Part shown: positions 14,001 to 24,742 of the stretch, piece after piece
How positions within the stretch are numbered: the stretch's first letter is position 1
How the letters are laid out: each line of letters opens with the position of its first letter
Source of the DNA: Phaffia rhodozyma
Lineage: Eukaryota; Basidiomycota; Tremellomycetes; Cystofilobasidiales; Mrakiaceae
Direction of reading: 5' to 3'
DNA length: 64,000 bases
Assembly: GCA_014706385.1 (NCBI GenBank)
Contig: JACGZH010000002.1
Location: 1,674,001 to 1,738,000 of the forward strand
Program-made: the position numbers and the translations under genes
The notes under the pieces: generated by a model
Databases searched by the model: none
Told to the model about the DNA's origin: nothing
The model's input: only the letters and a program-made list of their open reading frames with translations

Positions 14001-15597
14001 TTCTTGGGTGGAGCGGGTGAACAAGCGCGCTTCACGGCCTCAAGAATATCATCGACAACGTATTGAAGGATTCGAGAGGGAAGTCGTAGATGAGTCAAGG
14101 CATAGATGGAGAGAGAGTATGTTCGTTTAGAAGCCGTTGTAGGTGAAAACAAAGGGGGAAGAGGAGCGCTGATCGAGTCAGTTGTAGAGATGGGTTTGTG
14201 AAGAGGGATTTGAAGTAGTAGTCGAAGGAGGGAAAGGATATCGGCATCTGAGAAGAAACGATTCGAGAATTTATTCAGAGGGGCCAGTATCTTGAAAAAT
14301 ATTTAGAAGAGGTGTAATGTTAGAAGTATGTCTCACCTGAAAAGCAAGACCAGACGACCTCGGAATGAAACAGCAGCGCTAGCCATTTGAGAACAGCATG
14401 TCCAACAGAAACCTCCTCCCTTCTTCTAGTGATCTCATGTTCTGAGAATCCTCTTCTCATTCGTCTGTTTCCAAATGCAAAAGCCTCATCATCGTCTTCG
14501 TCATCTCTCTCGCTCGAACCCACAGCTGAAGAAGAACCTGGGGAGGAATCGTCCCCCCGCGCAAGCGATGTAATTCGCACCGGTTGAGGAGCGGGTGAAT
14601 GATGTGTGAACAATCTGGAAAGATCTCTAGTGAAAGCTGAAATCAATGCCGGTGCATTCTTAATCAACGGACGAAGAAACACATCTATTGAACTCTTTTT
14701 TGCCAAGTTTTTCCGCTTGCGCGGGCTTTTAGATGCAATGTTATCTATTGGTGGAGTGATAGGGAGACCTCGAAACTGGGCGGTTAGGCTTGTATAGGCC
14801 TCGGCCAGGTCTTGAAGAGAAACTAAAAACTGGTGCTGATGGTCCTGAGGGTCTTGATGGATGGAGGGAGTGGTGTTGGTTCTGGGAGACAACAGGGTAT
14901 TAATGTGGGTTTGAATCGAATGAGAAGATAGGTTTGCAGCTGCCGGAGATTGGGCACTGAATGACGAGACCATGGTGTTATCCTTCCTAGGAGTGCCAAC
15001 ATGAGATGAGAAGGAGATAGGAATTATCTCTGTGTCATCTTCGGATGTTTCTTCGACCATCGCTGACGATTCTGAATCCGATCGGGAGGGGTCTTTGAGT
15101 CGGCCATTTATCCTGGTTCCTTCTTTGACATCCTTTGCGAGCCTAATTTCTTCCGAGCCCGTTCTTTTGAGAATTCCTCTAGATGGAGTGAGGATACCTG
15201 ATGAACCTGGGTCACCCGCCTTCATGTTTGGTGAGTTTGTGGGACGGTTGACGCTATTCATAGATGCCGAATCTAGCGCACGAAACTGAGCCGAGACTGC
15301 CGGGCGTCTGGGGCTGGGTTCTTTATAAGGATGATTTTGATTCACCGAGGAGAAGATGACGGATCGACGGGACTTTAGTTTAAAGGCAGGCATTTCATTA
15401 GCTGAGTGACAGATAACCAAAGAAAATCGTCAGTGGCGAGCGCAAAGTATTTCCTTCCTTTACAAATCAAGAAAAGTTCAGAGCTGGAGAATAGACTTAC
15501 TCATATCTTGAGTAGAAGAAATTACGGACGTAGTAGTTGATGAGTCTGGAGTGGCCATGATAACGTCGCTATCGCTCGAACGGACATGGACTCCCAT
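8096..15597 (-). CDS. RIF1: Rif1-like telomere/replication-timing protein
   Basis: Rif1 is a large HEAT-repeat protein that recruits PP1 phosphatase to origins and telomeres and limits DNA-end resection. After splicing, roughly 2,100 residues. Start chosen: ATG at 15597 (MGVHVRSSDSDVIMATPD); ATG at 15558 is an alternative. Exon 1 joins exon 2 as ...STQDM|TNEMPAFKLKS. N-terminal PP1-docking motifs are visible: RSVIF (residues 45-49, RVxF type) and GILK (108-111, SILK type), as in yeast Rif1. A helical HEAT-like region follows (LRLPSRILQYVVDDIL; EWIPLLLRSLLDSS; SIRVRATAALAAVLEGG), matching the Rif1 N-terminal domain. The C-terminal third is disordered and Ser-rich with basic clusters (SRKRRRGR; SSKRRKIS). 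It ends in a short predicted helix, LLMNSLGAIDDRFRARFEK, reached by splicing 8241 to about 8170; stop TAG at 8098-8096. Divergent to RAD17. The call is inferred from architecture plus PP1 motifs. Confidence 0.8.
15166..15177 (-). other. SILK-type PP1-docking motif (GILK) in Rif1
   Basis: Codons GGA ATT CTC AAA encode G-I-L-K at residues 108-111, fitting the [GS]IL[RK] consensus for protein phosphatase 1 docking. It lies 59 residues after the RVxF-type motif. Confidence 0.6.
15352..15366 (-). other. RVxF-type PP1-docking motif (RSVIF) in Rif1
   Basis: Residues 45-49 read R-S-V-I-F after two basic residues (KSR), fitting [RK]-x-V-x-F. The serine inside and the one after the motif are potential phospho-switch positions, as in other Rif1 proteins. 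Confidence 0.6.
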
Positions 15598-15928
15598 GAC
15601 TGTCAAGGCAGGATTATACCGGATGGCTCGATCGATAGAGACTAAAAGGAAGGGAACAAAGCAAACGAGTGAGTGAGTGAGTGTGAGTGATTGGATCTGT
15701 TACGAGAAGTTGAAGTTGAAGATCGTCTCTTGATAGAAACGGCGAAGATTCAGTCAACGATTTGACACGCGACGCGCCACGCGATCCTCGTTACGTAATA
15801 CAACAAACCCATTTACGCGACGCGACGCGATGTTAGGGTTAATTTATTTAATCTGTGCATCATCCTATTTGCGCCTTCCCCTCCATTATCTCTTTCGACC
15901 TTCCTCAGTGAAACAACGCCTTTATAAG
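15598..15928. promoter_or_regulatory. Divergent RIF1/RAD17 promoter with clustered ACGCG (MCB-like) elements
   Basis: This 331-base region separates the two divergent start codons. It holds six ACGCG cores in two groups: starts at 15767, 15772 and 15779, and at 15815, 15820 and 15825, five of them followed by A. ACGCG is the core bound by MBF (Mbp1/Res-Swi6), which drives G1-S transcription in fungi. Binding here is inference. A short GAGT-rich tract lies at about 15668-15695. Confidence 0.65.
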
Positions 15929-18900
15929 ATGCCACCAAAGCCGGAGACTTCAAGGAAGCAACCATCTAGGTCAAAGAAAACAGTGGATAATCAATCTATC
16001 CTCAAACCTTCTCCAGGAACTGTTGAGGCAACCTTTTCGGCAAGCTCAAAGCCCCGGACGATGAAGCGCTTAGGCTCGCTCACCTCCGTACGTTCACTGA
16101 TCGAGATATACCCATGAGCTTTCTTAGTTCCGACAACTATAGAAGAGAGGAGCTGAGCCGAGAGTGTCTGCTTTGAATTGGGACAATACAGTTCTCTCTA
16201 ACGACTCCTTTGATTACGCATTCATCCCCATCAACATGCGCATCATCTCTGACATCTTCTCAATCAGCCGTCGCATCTAAAATTGGCAAATCAAAGTCTA
16301 AAACTGTCTCCTTCACTCAGAACATGCCCTCTACATCTTCAGATATAGGCCCTTCCAAAACATTCAGTGTCAAGCGAAAAGCTGATGTGATCGAGCTTGA
16401 CCAGATCGATAAAGAAGAAGAGGCTGTTGAAACGAGACCGAACCCAGACAGGATGTTAAAGAGGAAAGGAACGACGCCTATAGAGCCGTACCAACTTTCA
16501 GGCTGTTCGTCTTATTACTCGTGGTGTTTCGTATTAATTGCCATTTAGCGCTCATTGAAGCTTTCCGCTCCCATCAGATAAATCTGACAGCCATGCAGCG
16601 AGTTTGTGGGTTGATGCATACGCGCCTACATCAGCAGTATGTTCACCTTACGCTGTATAGCTCCTTGTCGATACAGTCATACTAAGGATTGCCCGAAAAC
16701 TAATTCTCTGTTTGATGAAACAGGATGATCTTGCGGTGCATAAGAAGAAGATCAGCGAAGTGAGAAGTTGGCTGCGAGAGGCCCTTGGTGATGTCGATCA
16801 CCCAGAGACCTCATCGCAAGCCGCTCTCAGAGGCAAATACAGAGTTAGCTCTCTCACGAATTACTGTTCAAAGCGAAGGGCATCTTACGTTTTACGTTTC
16901 TCGTGTCTGTGTATTAGAGAATCCTAGCTTTGAGTGGTTCAGCAGGAGTCGGAAAGACGGCTACATTAAAGACTGTGGCTCAAGAAATGGGCATCGAGAT
17001 CATCGATTGGGTAGAGGGATCTGAAGAATTCGGGATAGGAGGCATCACCGGTAGGTACATTTTCTCCAGATTCGAAAGAAAATTCGCTTCTTTTTGCAAG
17101 GTCATATTTGACTTTTGTCCCCGACAAAATAGATCGAGAATCTCTCACAGAACGCTTCAGGGCCTTCCTTGCGCGCTATGCGTATCCCTCCCTTTCTTTT
17201 GATTCTGATTTGTCTGCGTCTCCATCCACAAGCTCCTCCTCTAATTGTACATCCAACAAGAAGATTCTTCTTTTGGATGATCTTCCAAATCTCTCCCACG
17301 CTCCAACACGCGAAAGCTTTCAACAGGCTCTTAGAGATTTCGCAGTCAACTGGGTCCCATCTGCTGCTCCGCTCGTTGTAATTGTCTCCGAGGCAGGAGA
17401 CAGTGGTCGCGCAGGTGAAAGCTGGATGGATCGAAAGAAGGGAGAGAATGGATGGGATGTAAGGAGCTTATTGGGCAAAGATGTACTGGACGGTCCCGCC
17501 ACGAAAACTATCAGGTATGTGTGTCCAGATTGATCTCGTTCGCATTTATGCGTCCTCTGAACAGAAACACGCGTGTATACTGAATTGGACATGAAGTACC
17601 CCCGTCAATACATCAGTTTCAATTCGATAGCACCAACACTTCTCCTCAAATCTCTTAATCGAGTTATCTCTCTTGCACTATCTAAATCAGCCATTAAGCC
17701 TCCTCAGGAAGCGGTTGAGCTCATCGTTCATTCTTCCAATGGGGATATCCGAAGCGCCATCAACGCACTGCAATTCTTATGTAAAGTCGATATGGGCAGG
17801 TCCAATCTGACATCGGAAGTCAAGAAGACGAGGAAGGGACGAGGAGGCAAATCGCCAAAGGGAGCCGACAAGGAACTGAAAGAGTTGTTCGTCCACTTCC
17901 GCCTTGACTTTCTCTAGATATGAGAAGTTAATGTGCCGACTGATCTAAATGTAAGCGTTGAATATCAAATTTAGATTGAACTCAGTTACAAGACGAGAAC
18001 AGTCTTTAGCTCTCTTCCATGCTTTGGGAAAGGTTTTATATAACAAGCGTTCGTGTTGATTCACTGCTTCTTCACTTGCGAATCTTCTCTACTACTTGAC
18101 GAACATCTAGCTAAGTTATGGTCATACGACAACTGCTTCTGATATAGGCGTTGGAGATCCCGAGGAAGAAAAAGAAGATAGGGATGATGTGCCTCGGTTC
18201 CACTCTGATGTAATTCCTCTTCCGAGCTTTTTACAACAAAAATCTCGAAGAATCTCTAAAGTTGATCATGAGGTATGTAAAATATATCTCTCGGAGTGAA
18301 ATTCTCAATTATGCCGTCGATTGACTCTTTTTCAATACTTGAAAACAATATCTTCAGATGTTGTTTGCTCAATCTCCTGTCGACATCTCTCTCTTCAACC
18401 TATATCTGCATCAAAACTACCCGCTCTTCACGATGGACGTCGATGAATGTTTCGAGGCGGTTGATTCTATAAGCGCAAGTGATGCATTGCGATCAGACGA
18501 TGATCTTGTGAGAATTTCTTTCCTTCCTTCTTCTGAAGACGCTCTCACCAGAGGAAAACATGATTCAACGTTCTGACAATTTATGTAATGGGATATGTTA
18601 CCAAAGTGGCAAAGCTCAACCACGTCTATCTCGTACGCCTTCAATCTCGCGACCAGAGGAATCCTCTTCGGTCTACCATCGCCCGTTCTAAGGTTCGTGT
18701 TTCACTCTTCTGAGCTTCAGATGCTCGTTTCGTTCGAGTCAAATAACATCAATGTCTCATACGCTCTGCCACACAAAAATGAACTGATTTGTGTTCTGAC
18801 GGACAGACGAGGCCAGAAGGTGTATAAACCGGATTGGTTTGAGAATGCCCGAATACAGAGGGAGACCGATACCTCCTTAACGGACGTCGGGAATTGGCTC

Positions 18901-19541
18901 GCTAAGTATACAAGTCTAGGTATGAGTCGATTATGTGATTTCTATAATCTCTCTTCTTACCCGATTCTACTCGTCACATCACGTATTTGATCATAAACTC
19001 TGTGGATCATCAATCGCTTGAATTAGGTCAAATATCGAGAGAAGTCATGACGAGCCAATTGATTCCTCAACTAAAGTCACTTCCTATCCCTCCGGATTAT
19101 CCAGGTAGGCAGGGGAAGTCTCCTTCCTTTTTGATCAAGCCTCTTTTTTACTGATCTGAAGATGCCCAATGTGCTTCTCTTCCCGTCCCATTTCACGACC
19201 GACCCACAGCGGCCCTCCCAAAACTCGCCTCTCTTCCTTTCGTACCGATCTCACACACTCGTTCTACCACAAATCTTCGTTCGATCCTGAGCGCCACATC
19301 GGACCCAGTCGCCGATTTGCCCCTCTCCCTTGACGGTGATGCTGACATAGCTAAAGACCTGAGATTGGTTAAGAATGAGTGGACGAATGCTGGCAAGGAA
19401 GGGATATCAGGATTGGAGATGATGACAAAACGTTTTATTCCTGTCGGTTTCGATGAGGACGATGAGGATCAAGCGGCACGAAATAGGAACGAAGAAGACA
19501 GCGGAGGCGAGATCGAAGGGGACGAGATAGAGGAGTTTTGA
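15929..19541 (+). CDS. RAD17: Rad17/Rad24 checkpoint clamp loader subunit
   Basis: Large subunit of the alternative clamp loader (with Rfc2-5) that loads the Rad9-Hus1-Rad1 clamp at 5' junctions in the DNA-damage checkpoint; nuclear. Start chosen: ATG 15929 (MPPKPETSRKQ). An in-frame ATG at 15830 exists, but it overlaps the promoter ACGCG cluster. A basic Ser-rich N-terminus is followed by LWVDAYAPTSADDLAVHKKK, Walker A GSAGVGKTAT (exon at about 16919), Walker B ILLLDDLPNL (about 17260) and the helical collar with NGDIRSAINALQFLC. The Rad17 hallmark REQSLALFHALGKVLYNKR is encoded at about 17995-18055, then DISLFNLYLHQNYPLF. The acidic C-terminus (EGDEIEEF) resembles the acidic tails of Rad17. 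Around a dozen introns. It pairs functionally with RAD1 at 33.7 kb. Confidence 0.93.
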
Positions 19542-19785
19542 TGAAGGATAAACGACTTCTTCGCACATACACTTGTGGCTTACAGAGATACCTAGAATTT
19601 GTACTGGCGGAAAAAAGTGGATATATAATCTCAAACATATTTAAGAACTCGGTATGAAGGAGCGAGGCACAACGATTAATAAGAAGGTTTTGAAAATGTA
19701 AAACCAATGATATAGATAGAAAGATAATTAAGTGGGTCGTATCAGGTTAAGCAAAGGAGATCAGGTCGAAATATGACGGTGAATC

Positions 19786-20911
19786 TTAGTTAGCCTCAAT
19801 TTGGAATGCCTTGCGGACTAAAAGATGAGAAGAAACATAGAACAGAGAGATCAGTGAATATGAGACTGCGAATGTACCAAGAAAGGCAAAGAAAGACAAA
19901 CTTCTACGTAGGAACTGATGAAAGTCTCGGTCTTGGTTAAGTGTCTCAAGGATATATGGCAATGACGGGAGCGGGGGTGAGATCGAAGAAACTGTAGCGA
20001 CACAGAAATATGTGGCTTGTTGAGTATAATGGCATATAGAAGAGCATATAGAACGGCAGCAGGATGTCTAGCGCTCACCTTTGTAGAGACGGGAAGACAG
20101 GTCTATAAGCAAGGAAAAGACTTTGGACGGGTCATCTGGGGAAAGGTTGGTGAACCGAATCAAGAGTTTATCCGCTAGATAGAATGGATGGGTTAGTAAA
20201 GCCATCAGAGAGAATCGAAGAAGTTAAAAGGAAAAGAAGAAACACACTATCGACTCCTTCTACTTTAAATCCTAGGGCATTTTCCAATGTACGGAGGTCC
20301 CGAGAGATTGACGCTCTTATCTCTGCCTCCTTCGATAGTCTCAGTGTCTTTTCCGCCCGGAGTTGTTCAACTTTGACAGTCCATTCCTTGAGTTCAGCCG
20401 TCTGTGCTCTTTCTTGAGATTCCAGTGTTGACAGATTGAGTTTGAGGTCTGAGATTGTCGTTTGGACTTCAGCGACATCCGATGCTTCTTTCTCTAGAAC
20501 TGTTGTCCGTCAGATGTCATTGTCAGTGTTGGTAAATTCATATTGCGACAAGGAATTTAGAAACTTGACAACTGGCCACTCGTACGTACTCTCCAGCAAT
20601 TTTCCTTCGCCTCGACTTGCTTCGTCAATCCCTTCTTCCATACGTCTCTTTTGCTCCTCAGCCTCTTTGACCAACCGTTCCCTAGTCTCTTTTCTAAAAA
20701 TGATTTCCTCCTTACCCCGAAGGACGAAGGCATCGAGCGCTGCAAGGAATTGGGTGGATTGCTGTTGGAATGGAGGAAAATTCGTAGGGATCTGCGTCAA
20801 TGTCGGATCAGCCAGATTGGGATGAGGTGGGCGTGATCCTGATGCTAAACTTGATGGTCCGGCTAGAGCTGCCGATGACGGGTGATAGGCAAGCGAGGAC
20901 GAGAGCGCCAT
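19786..20911 (-). CDS. SPC25: Kinetochore protein Spc25 (Ndc80 complex)
   Basis: Spc25 pairs with Spc24 to anchor the Ndc80 complex on the inner kinetochore. Start ATG 20911 (MALSSSLAYHPSSAALAG). An N-terminal segment (FQQQSTQFLAALDAFVLRGK) leads into a long coiled coil (RKETRERLVKEAEEQKRR, then more heptads through about 20200). A small globular domain closes the protein: LIRFTNLSPDDPSKVFSLLI, PLPSLPYILETLNQDRDF and HQFLRRVRKAFQIEAN, ending at TAA 19788-19786. The closing pattern 'L..ILE.LN..RDF..FL..VRKAF' is the diagnostic Spc25 C-terminus. Four or so introns. Divergent from the Dbf2-type kinase across a promoter with four phased ACGCGA motifs. Convergent with RAD17, with 244 bases between the stops. 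Confidence 0.85.
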
Positions 20912-21227
20912 TGTGGATGTAATGTATGATGTCTTTGAAGCTACTGTATGTGCGAGAGTGAACGACCTGTGCAGGTCAAATAGTTGAAACGCGACTCGAC
21001 GCGACTCGACGCGACTCGACGCGACGTGTTGATTTCTTTTCTGAATGAGGCTTATGATTTCTTGGGGTGGCTATCAACCTTGTTACCGCTGCTGCCGCTC
21101 CACTCTTCATCCTACGAACCCTTGCTTGCTCGTTAAACATCATACATACTCATACTTACACTCACATTCATACACATATACAGTCAAATCTACGTGCTCT
21201 CTTTTTCCACCTAGAAATCTATTCAGT
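20912..21227. promoter_or_regulatory. Divergent SPC25/DBF2 promoter with phased ACGCGA array
   Basis: This 316-base spacer separates two divergent cell-cycle genes. The array at 20989-21028 lies 78 bases from the SPC25 ATG and 200 bases from the kinase ATG. The rest is a CA/CT-rich leader with several CATAC repeats at about 21140-21180. Confidence 0.65.
20989..21028. repeat. Four tandem 10-bp units with ACGCGA core
   Basis: Three identical units ACGCGACTCG and a fourth, ACGCGACGTG, begin at 20989, 20999, 21009 and 21019. The exact 10-base period places every ACGCG core on nearly the same face of the helix. Each core matches the MCB/MBF binding core. Confidence 0.9.
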
Positions 21228-24200
21228 ATGATATCTAGAGTCTTCAGGTACGTGTGATGGTTGTGTTGAATCTTCTTGGCTCTCGATGAGATTATGTTCC
21301 TGAACTGTGGCCCTGAGCTTTCCGTTCCTGGTTCCTTGGTCCTCATCGTTAGATCGACTCAATCGTTGGCAGAGTCGCTCAAAGAGTCGTTTCCCTCGCC
21401 CAACAAGGAGAAGACAGGGAATCCTCCGTCATCGCCTTCAAAGAGCAACTCTGGTCGTAAGTCTTGTTCTCGACTGCCAGTCGTTGGCTATACAAATCTT
21501 GTTTGGTTCAAAGACAGCCAAAACAGAGAGAAAGGACGTTGTTTGTTTACTAATTCAGTCGGAAGTTTGCGTTCTCCAAATTCTTGTCGAATCTATAGTC
21601 AGGTAACAGCTATGTTTGTCTGTGCGTGAGATGGTTATTATTATTATGATCCTAACATTCTTCGCTCCTTTTCTTTCTGATATCAGATCCGGCCAATCGT
21701 CTCCTTCCAAAGGTCCCTCGTCTCCCACTAAAGTCTCTCCTAGTGAGTTTGCCTTCTTATAATCTAGTGAACATAGCATGTACTTAAGATCATGGCAAAC
21801 GGCCAAACTCTGTAGAATTATCCGAGATGGCTGCTGCAACACCCGTCCCTTTCCCCTCGCCGTCTCAGTCCCCATTGATGTCCTCATCTGGTATCCCTCG
21901 ATATACCAAGAATATTGACCCGTGTACGCCCACATCATCAAATGTTGACATTCGTTCCAATGCCTACAATGCCGGAGGTCCCTCGACTCCGACAGTAGCT
22001 GATATAAAGGCATTCGCAGCTCAACGGAACGGTCTTCTTCCGCCTGAAGCTGATATGAATGACCTCAGAACCTTGGGCTCCCGACCGGACCGAGCGGCTC
22101 AAGGTGGAGGACTCAAAGAATGGGAACTCAAACTGACAGAGAGCCCGGAAGTCAGAAGAAAGGCTACTGTTGCTCAGCTTTGTGAGTGTATCCTCCAAAT
22201 ACTTGTGTTCTTTCCCTCACAGTGATCGCTGACCCGATAGCTTTACTTGCTGGTCTCATCCATCAGACTTCCTAGATTATTACTGTGCGTGTAACAACCG
22301 ATCTGTTACATGATTTTTGCAAGAAAGATTTCTTACCTTGCCGTGCTTCTTTTCCTTCGACGTGATGCTAGTCGACCTGTTGAATTACCTTCACTCTAGG
22401 CAGTTGCGTCACACTGCCTTCACCGAATCTACGTCCTCTCGTGAGCTGGCGCCCGACTCGTCCGAATACAGATCTGAGCTACGGTCGTATCTGGGTCGAG
22501 AGCGTGTCCTACTTCGAAAACGACGAACGAAGTTGAAAGTCGATCAATTTAGAATCATCGCTCAGGTACATTTCTTTTTTAGAGACTTTGGTCTACAGAG
22601 AGGGTAACTGATTGTTTATCTCCTTTGCAAATGCATGGTCTTAGGTTGGACAAGGAGGCTACGGAAGTGTGTATCTTGCTAGGAAAGCTGACACTGGTGA
22701 GGTGTGCGCCCTCAAGAAAATGAAGAAGAGGACGCTGGCCAAGATGGATGAGGTGGGCATCTATTTCCTTCATTTCTCTGCTCAAGCCATAGAAGTTATC
22801 GACACAACCGCTCTTCCAAACTGATTCTAACCAAACTTCTTTTCCCAGATCAAACATGTCTTGGTTGAGAGAGATATCTTGACGGCGACCAAAACTCCTT
22901 GGTTGGTCCGTTTGATGTACGCTTTCCAGGATCCTGAGCACATTTATCTAGCTATGGTCCGTACAATCCTTCTTTCCTCTTTCTTATAAAATTTCGACTC
23001 AACTGATTCTCGTCTCTGTTTACGAAATAATCATCTTTCGGATAATTCTAGGAATACGTCCCTGGTGGAGACTTCCGAACGCTCCTAAACAACTCCGGGG
23101 TCCTCAAGGAGGAACATGCCCGGTTCTATATCTCTGAAATGTTTGTAGCGGTCAACGAGCTGCACAAGCTGGGATATATACGTTCGTCTATCCAACACAG
23201 TCAATTTCTGTAACATGCCTCTTTTTCTGAAGCTTGGCGCTTTTCGTATTGACCCCTTCCGATCTCATGTTGTTCTTCACTTAGACCGAGATCTTAAACC
23301 GGAGAATTTCTTAGTTGACGGTACAGGGCATGTCAAGCTGACGGACTTCGGGTTGGCGACGGGAGCGCTGAATCCGATGAAAATCGAGAGTATGAGGCAC
23401 AAGGTTCGTCAGCTTATACATATCATTCTTTACTCTCTATTTCGAAGCTCATCGAAAGTTGACCACTCGTTGTGCCTGCTTTCGATGTGAGATAGTTGGA
23501 TCAAGCCAAAGACGACAAGCTCATCCTCAGAAACACTTTGGAGAGGAGGACGATCTATCGGAGCATCCGGATGACTGAGCCTCGATATGTGAGATCTCGT
23601 CCTTCTCAACAATTTCGTCATTCTTTCTTCGAGACACAGGTCGGGCTGTTTGCTGATCGGACCTGACTGTCTTCTTCTCCGAAACAGGCTGACTCGGTGG
23701 TTGGATCTCCTGACTAGTTCGTCGACTTTGATTGCTTAAACATCACCTTCATGACTTATATCTATGTTTGATGATTCACAACGAACAGTATGCCTCCAGA
23801 GGTCCTTCGTGGAAAGCAATACTCGTACTCGGTGGACTATTGGTCTCTTGGATGTATTTTATTCGAATTCCTGTACGCCTTTCCATTCAATCTGCTCCTG
23901 AAGCCGAGCGTCGATTGTGTGCAAATTGAGACTGACGAGAATCGTTTTTGACTTGCTGCTCCACCTCTTAGCGCGGCCTATCCGCCGTTTTCTGGAGCTA
24001 CGCCGGACGAGACGTGGGCGAATTTGAAGAATTGGCAAAGAGTATTGACTCGGCCAGTGTACACGAACCCGAAGGATTTAATCTTCAACATGAGTGATGA
24101 GGCTTGGGACGTTATTACTCGGTTTGTCTTTCAATCACTGTTTCTTTCTCTAATGATGAGTCCTTCTAGGGCATGCGCCCTGACAGCTTGATTCAAATGA

Positions 24201-24742
24201 TGGTTTGGTATATAGGTTGATCACCCACGACAAGACTCGAATCAGCTCTTTGACAGAGCTCCAAATGGAACCGTTTTTCGCCTCGCTCCCATTCAACAAT
24301 CTGAGAGATACCCAAGCGCCGTTCGTGCCCAGCTTGGAGGGAGAGGATGATGTAGGATATTATGACGACTTCACAAACGAAGGCGACTTGGCCAAATATG
24401 GTTCGTCTTCTTCTACCGTTGTAATAGGACCATCTAGTCAGCTGACAAACTCTGTGTGTGTGGGGATTGTAGGGGAGGTGTTTGAGAAACAACGACACGT
24501 CGATGCCGTCCAGGAGAAAAACGACGGATTCAACCGAGGCGTCTGGGTCGGATTCAGTCAGTCCAGTTCAGATGATCGTATCCTTCTTTGTCTAACAGAT
24601 GTTGTGATAGGAAGTCGCTCTGATCTGTTCTGCGTTGTCAAAACTATTATATTTAGCTTTCGGAAAGAACTCGAGTCCAGCTACTCAGGCGGTGGCTGGA
24701 AAGCTCAAAGCTGAAGGCGAGGCTTTGGCGACGATGTTCTGA
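21228..24742 (+). CDS. NDR-family AGC kinase, Dbf2/Sid2-type (mitotic exit / septation initiation)
   Basis: Serine/threonine kinase of the NDR group, activated with a Mob coactivator; Dbf2/Sid2 act at spindle pole and bud neck in mitotic exit and cytokinesis. Start ATG 21228; exon 1 is only MISRVF before a GTACGT donor. A disordered Ser/Pro N-terminus precedes the Mob-binding helices (SRELAPDSSEYRSELRSYL; RERVLLRKRRTKLK). Kinase motifs: glycine loop GQGGYGSVYLARK, VAIK-type Lys in CALKKMKKR, HRDLKPEN with its His codon split by the intron 23182-23284, LTDFGLATG, the long NDR insert (LILRNTLERRTIYRSIR), activation segment SVVGSPDYMPPEVLRGK, and DYWSLGCILFEF. The C-terminal hydrophobic motif WVGFTF is assembled across the last intron. 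The APE position reads PPE. Stop TGA 24740-24742. The choice of Dbf2 over Cbk1 rests on recalled sequence. Confidence 0.85.

Noticed and set aside
15830..15928. Upstream in-frame ATG that would add 33 residues to RAD17
   Set aside because: The ATG overlaps the last ACGCGA of the promoter cluster, the added residues are hydrophobic and unlike Rad17, and MPPKPETS at 15929 is a normal start. Not excluded without 5' end data.
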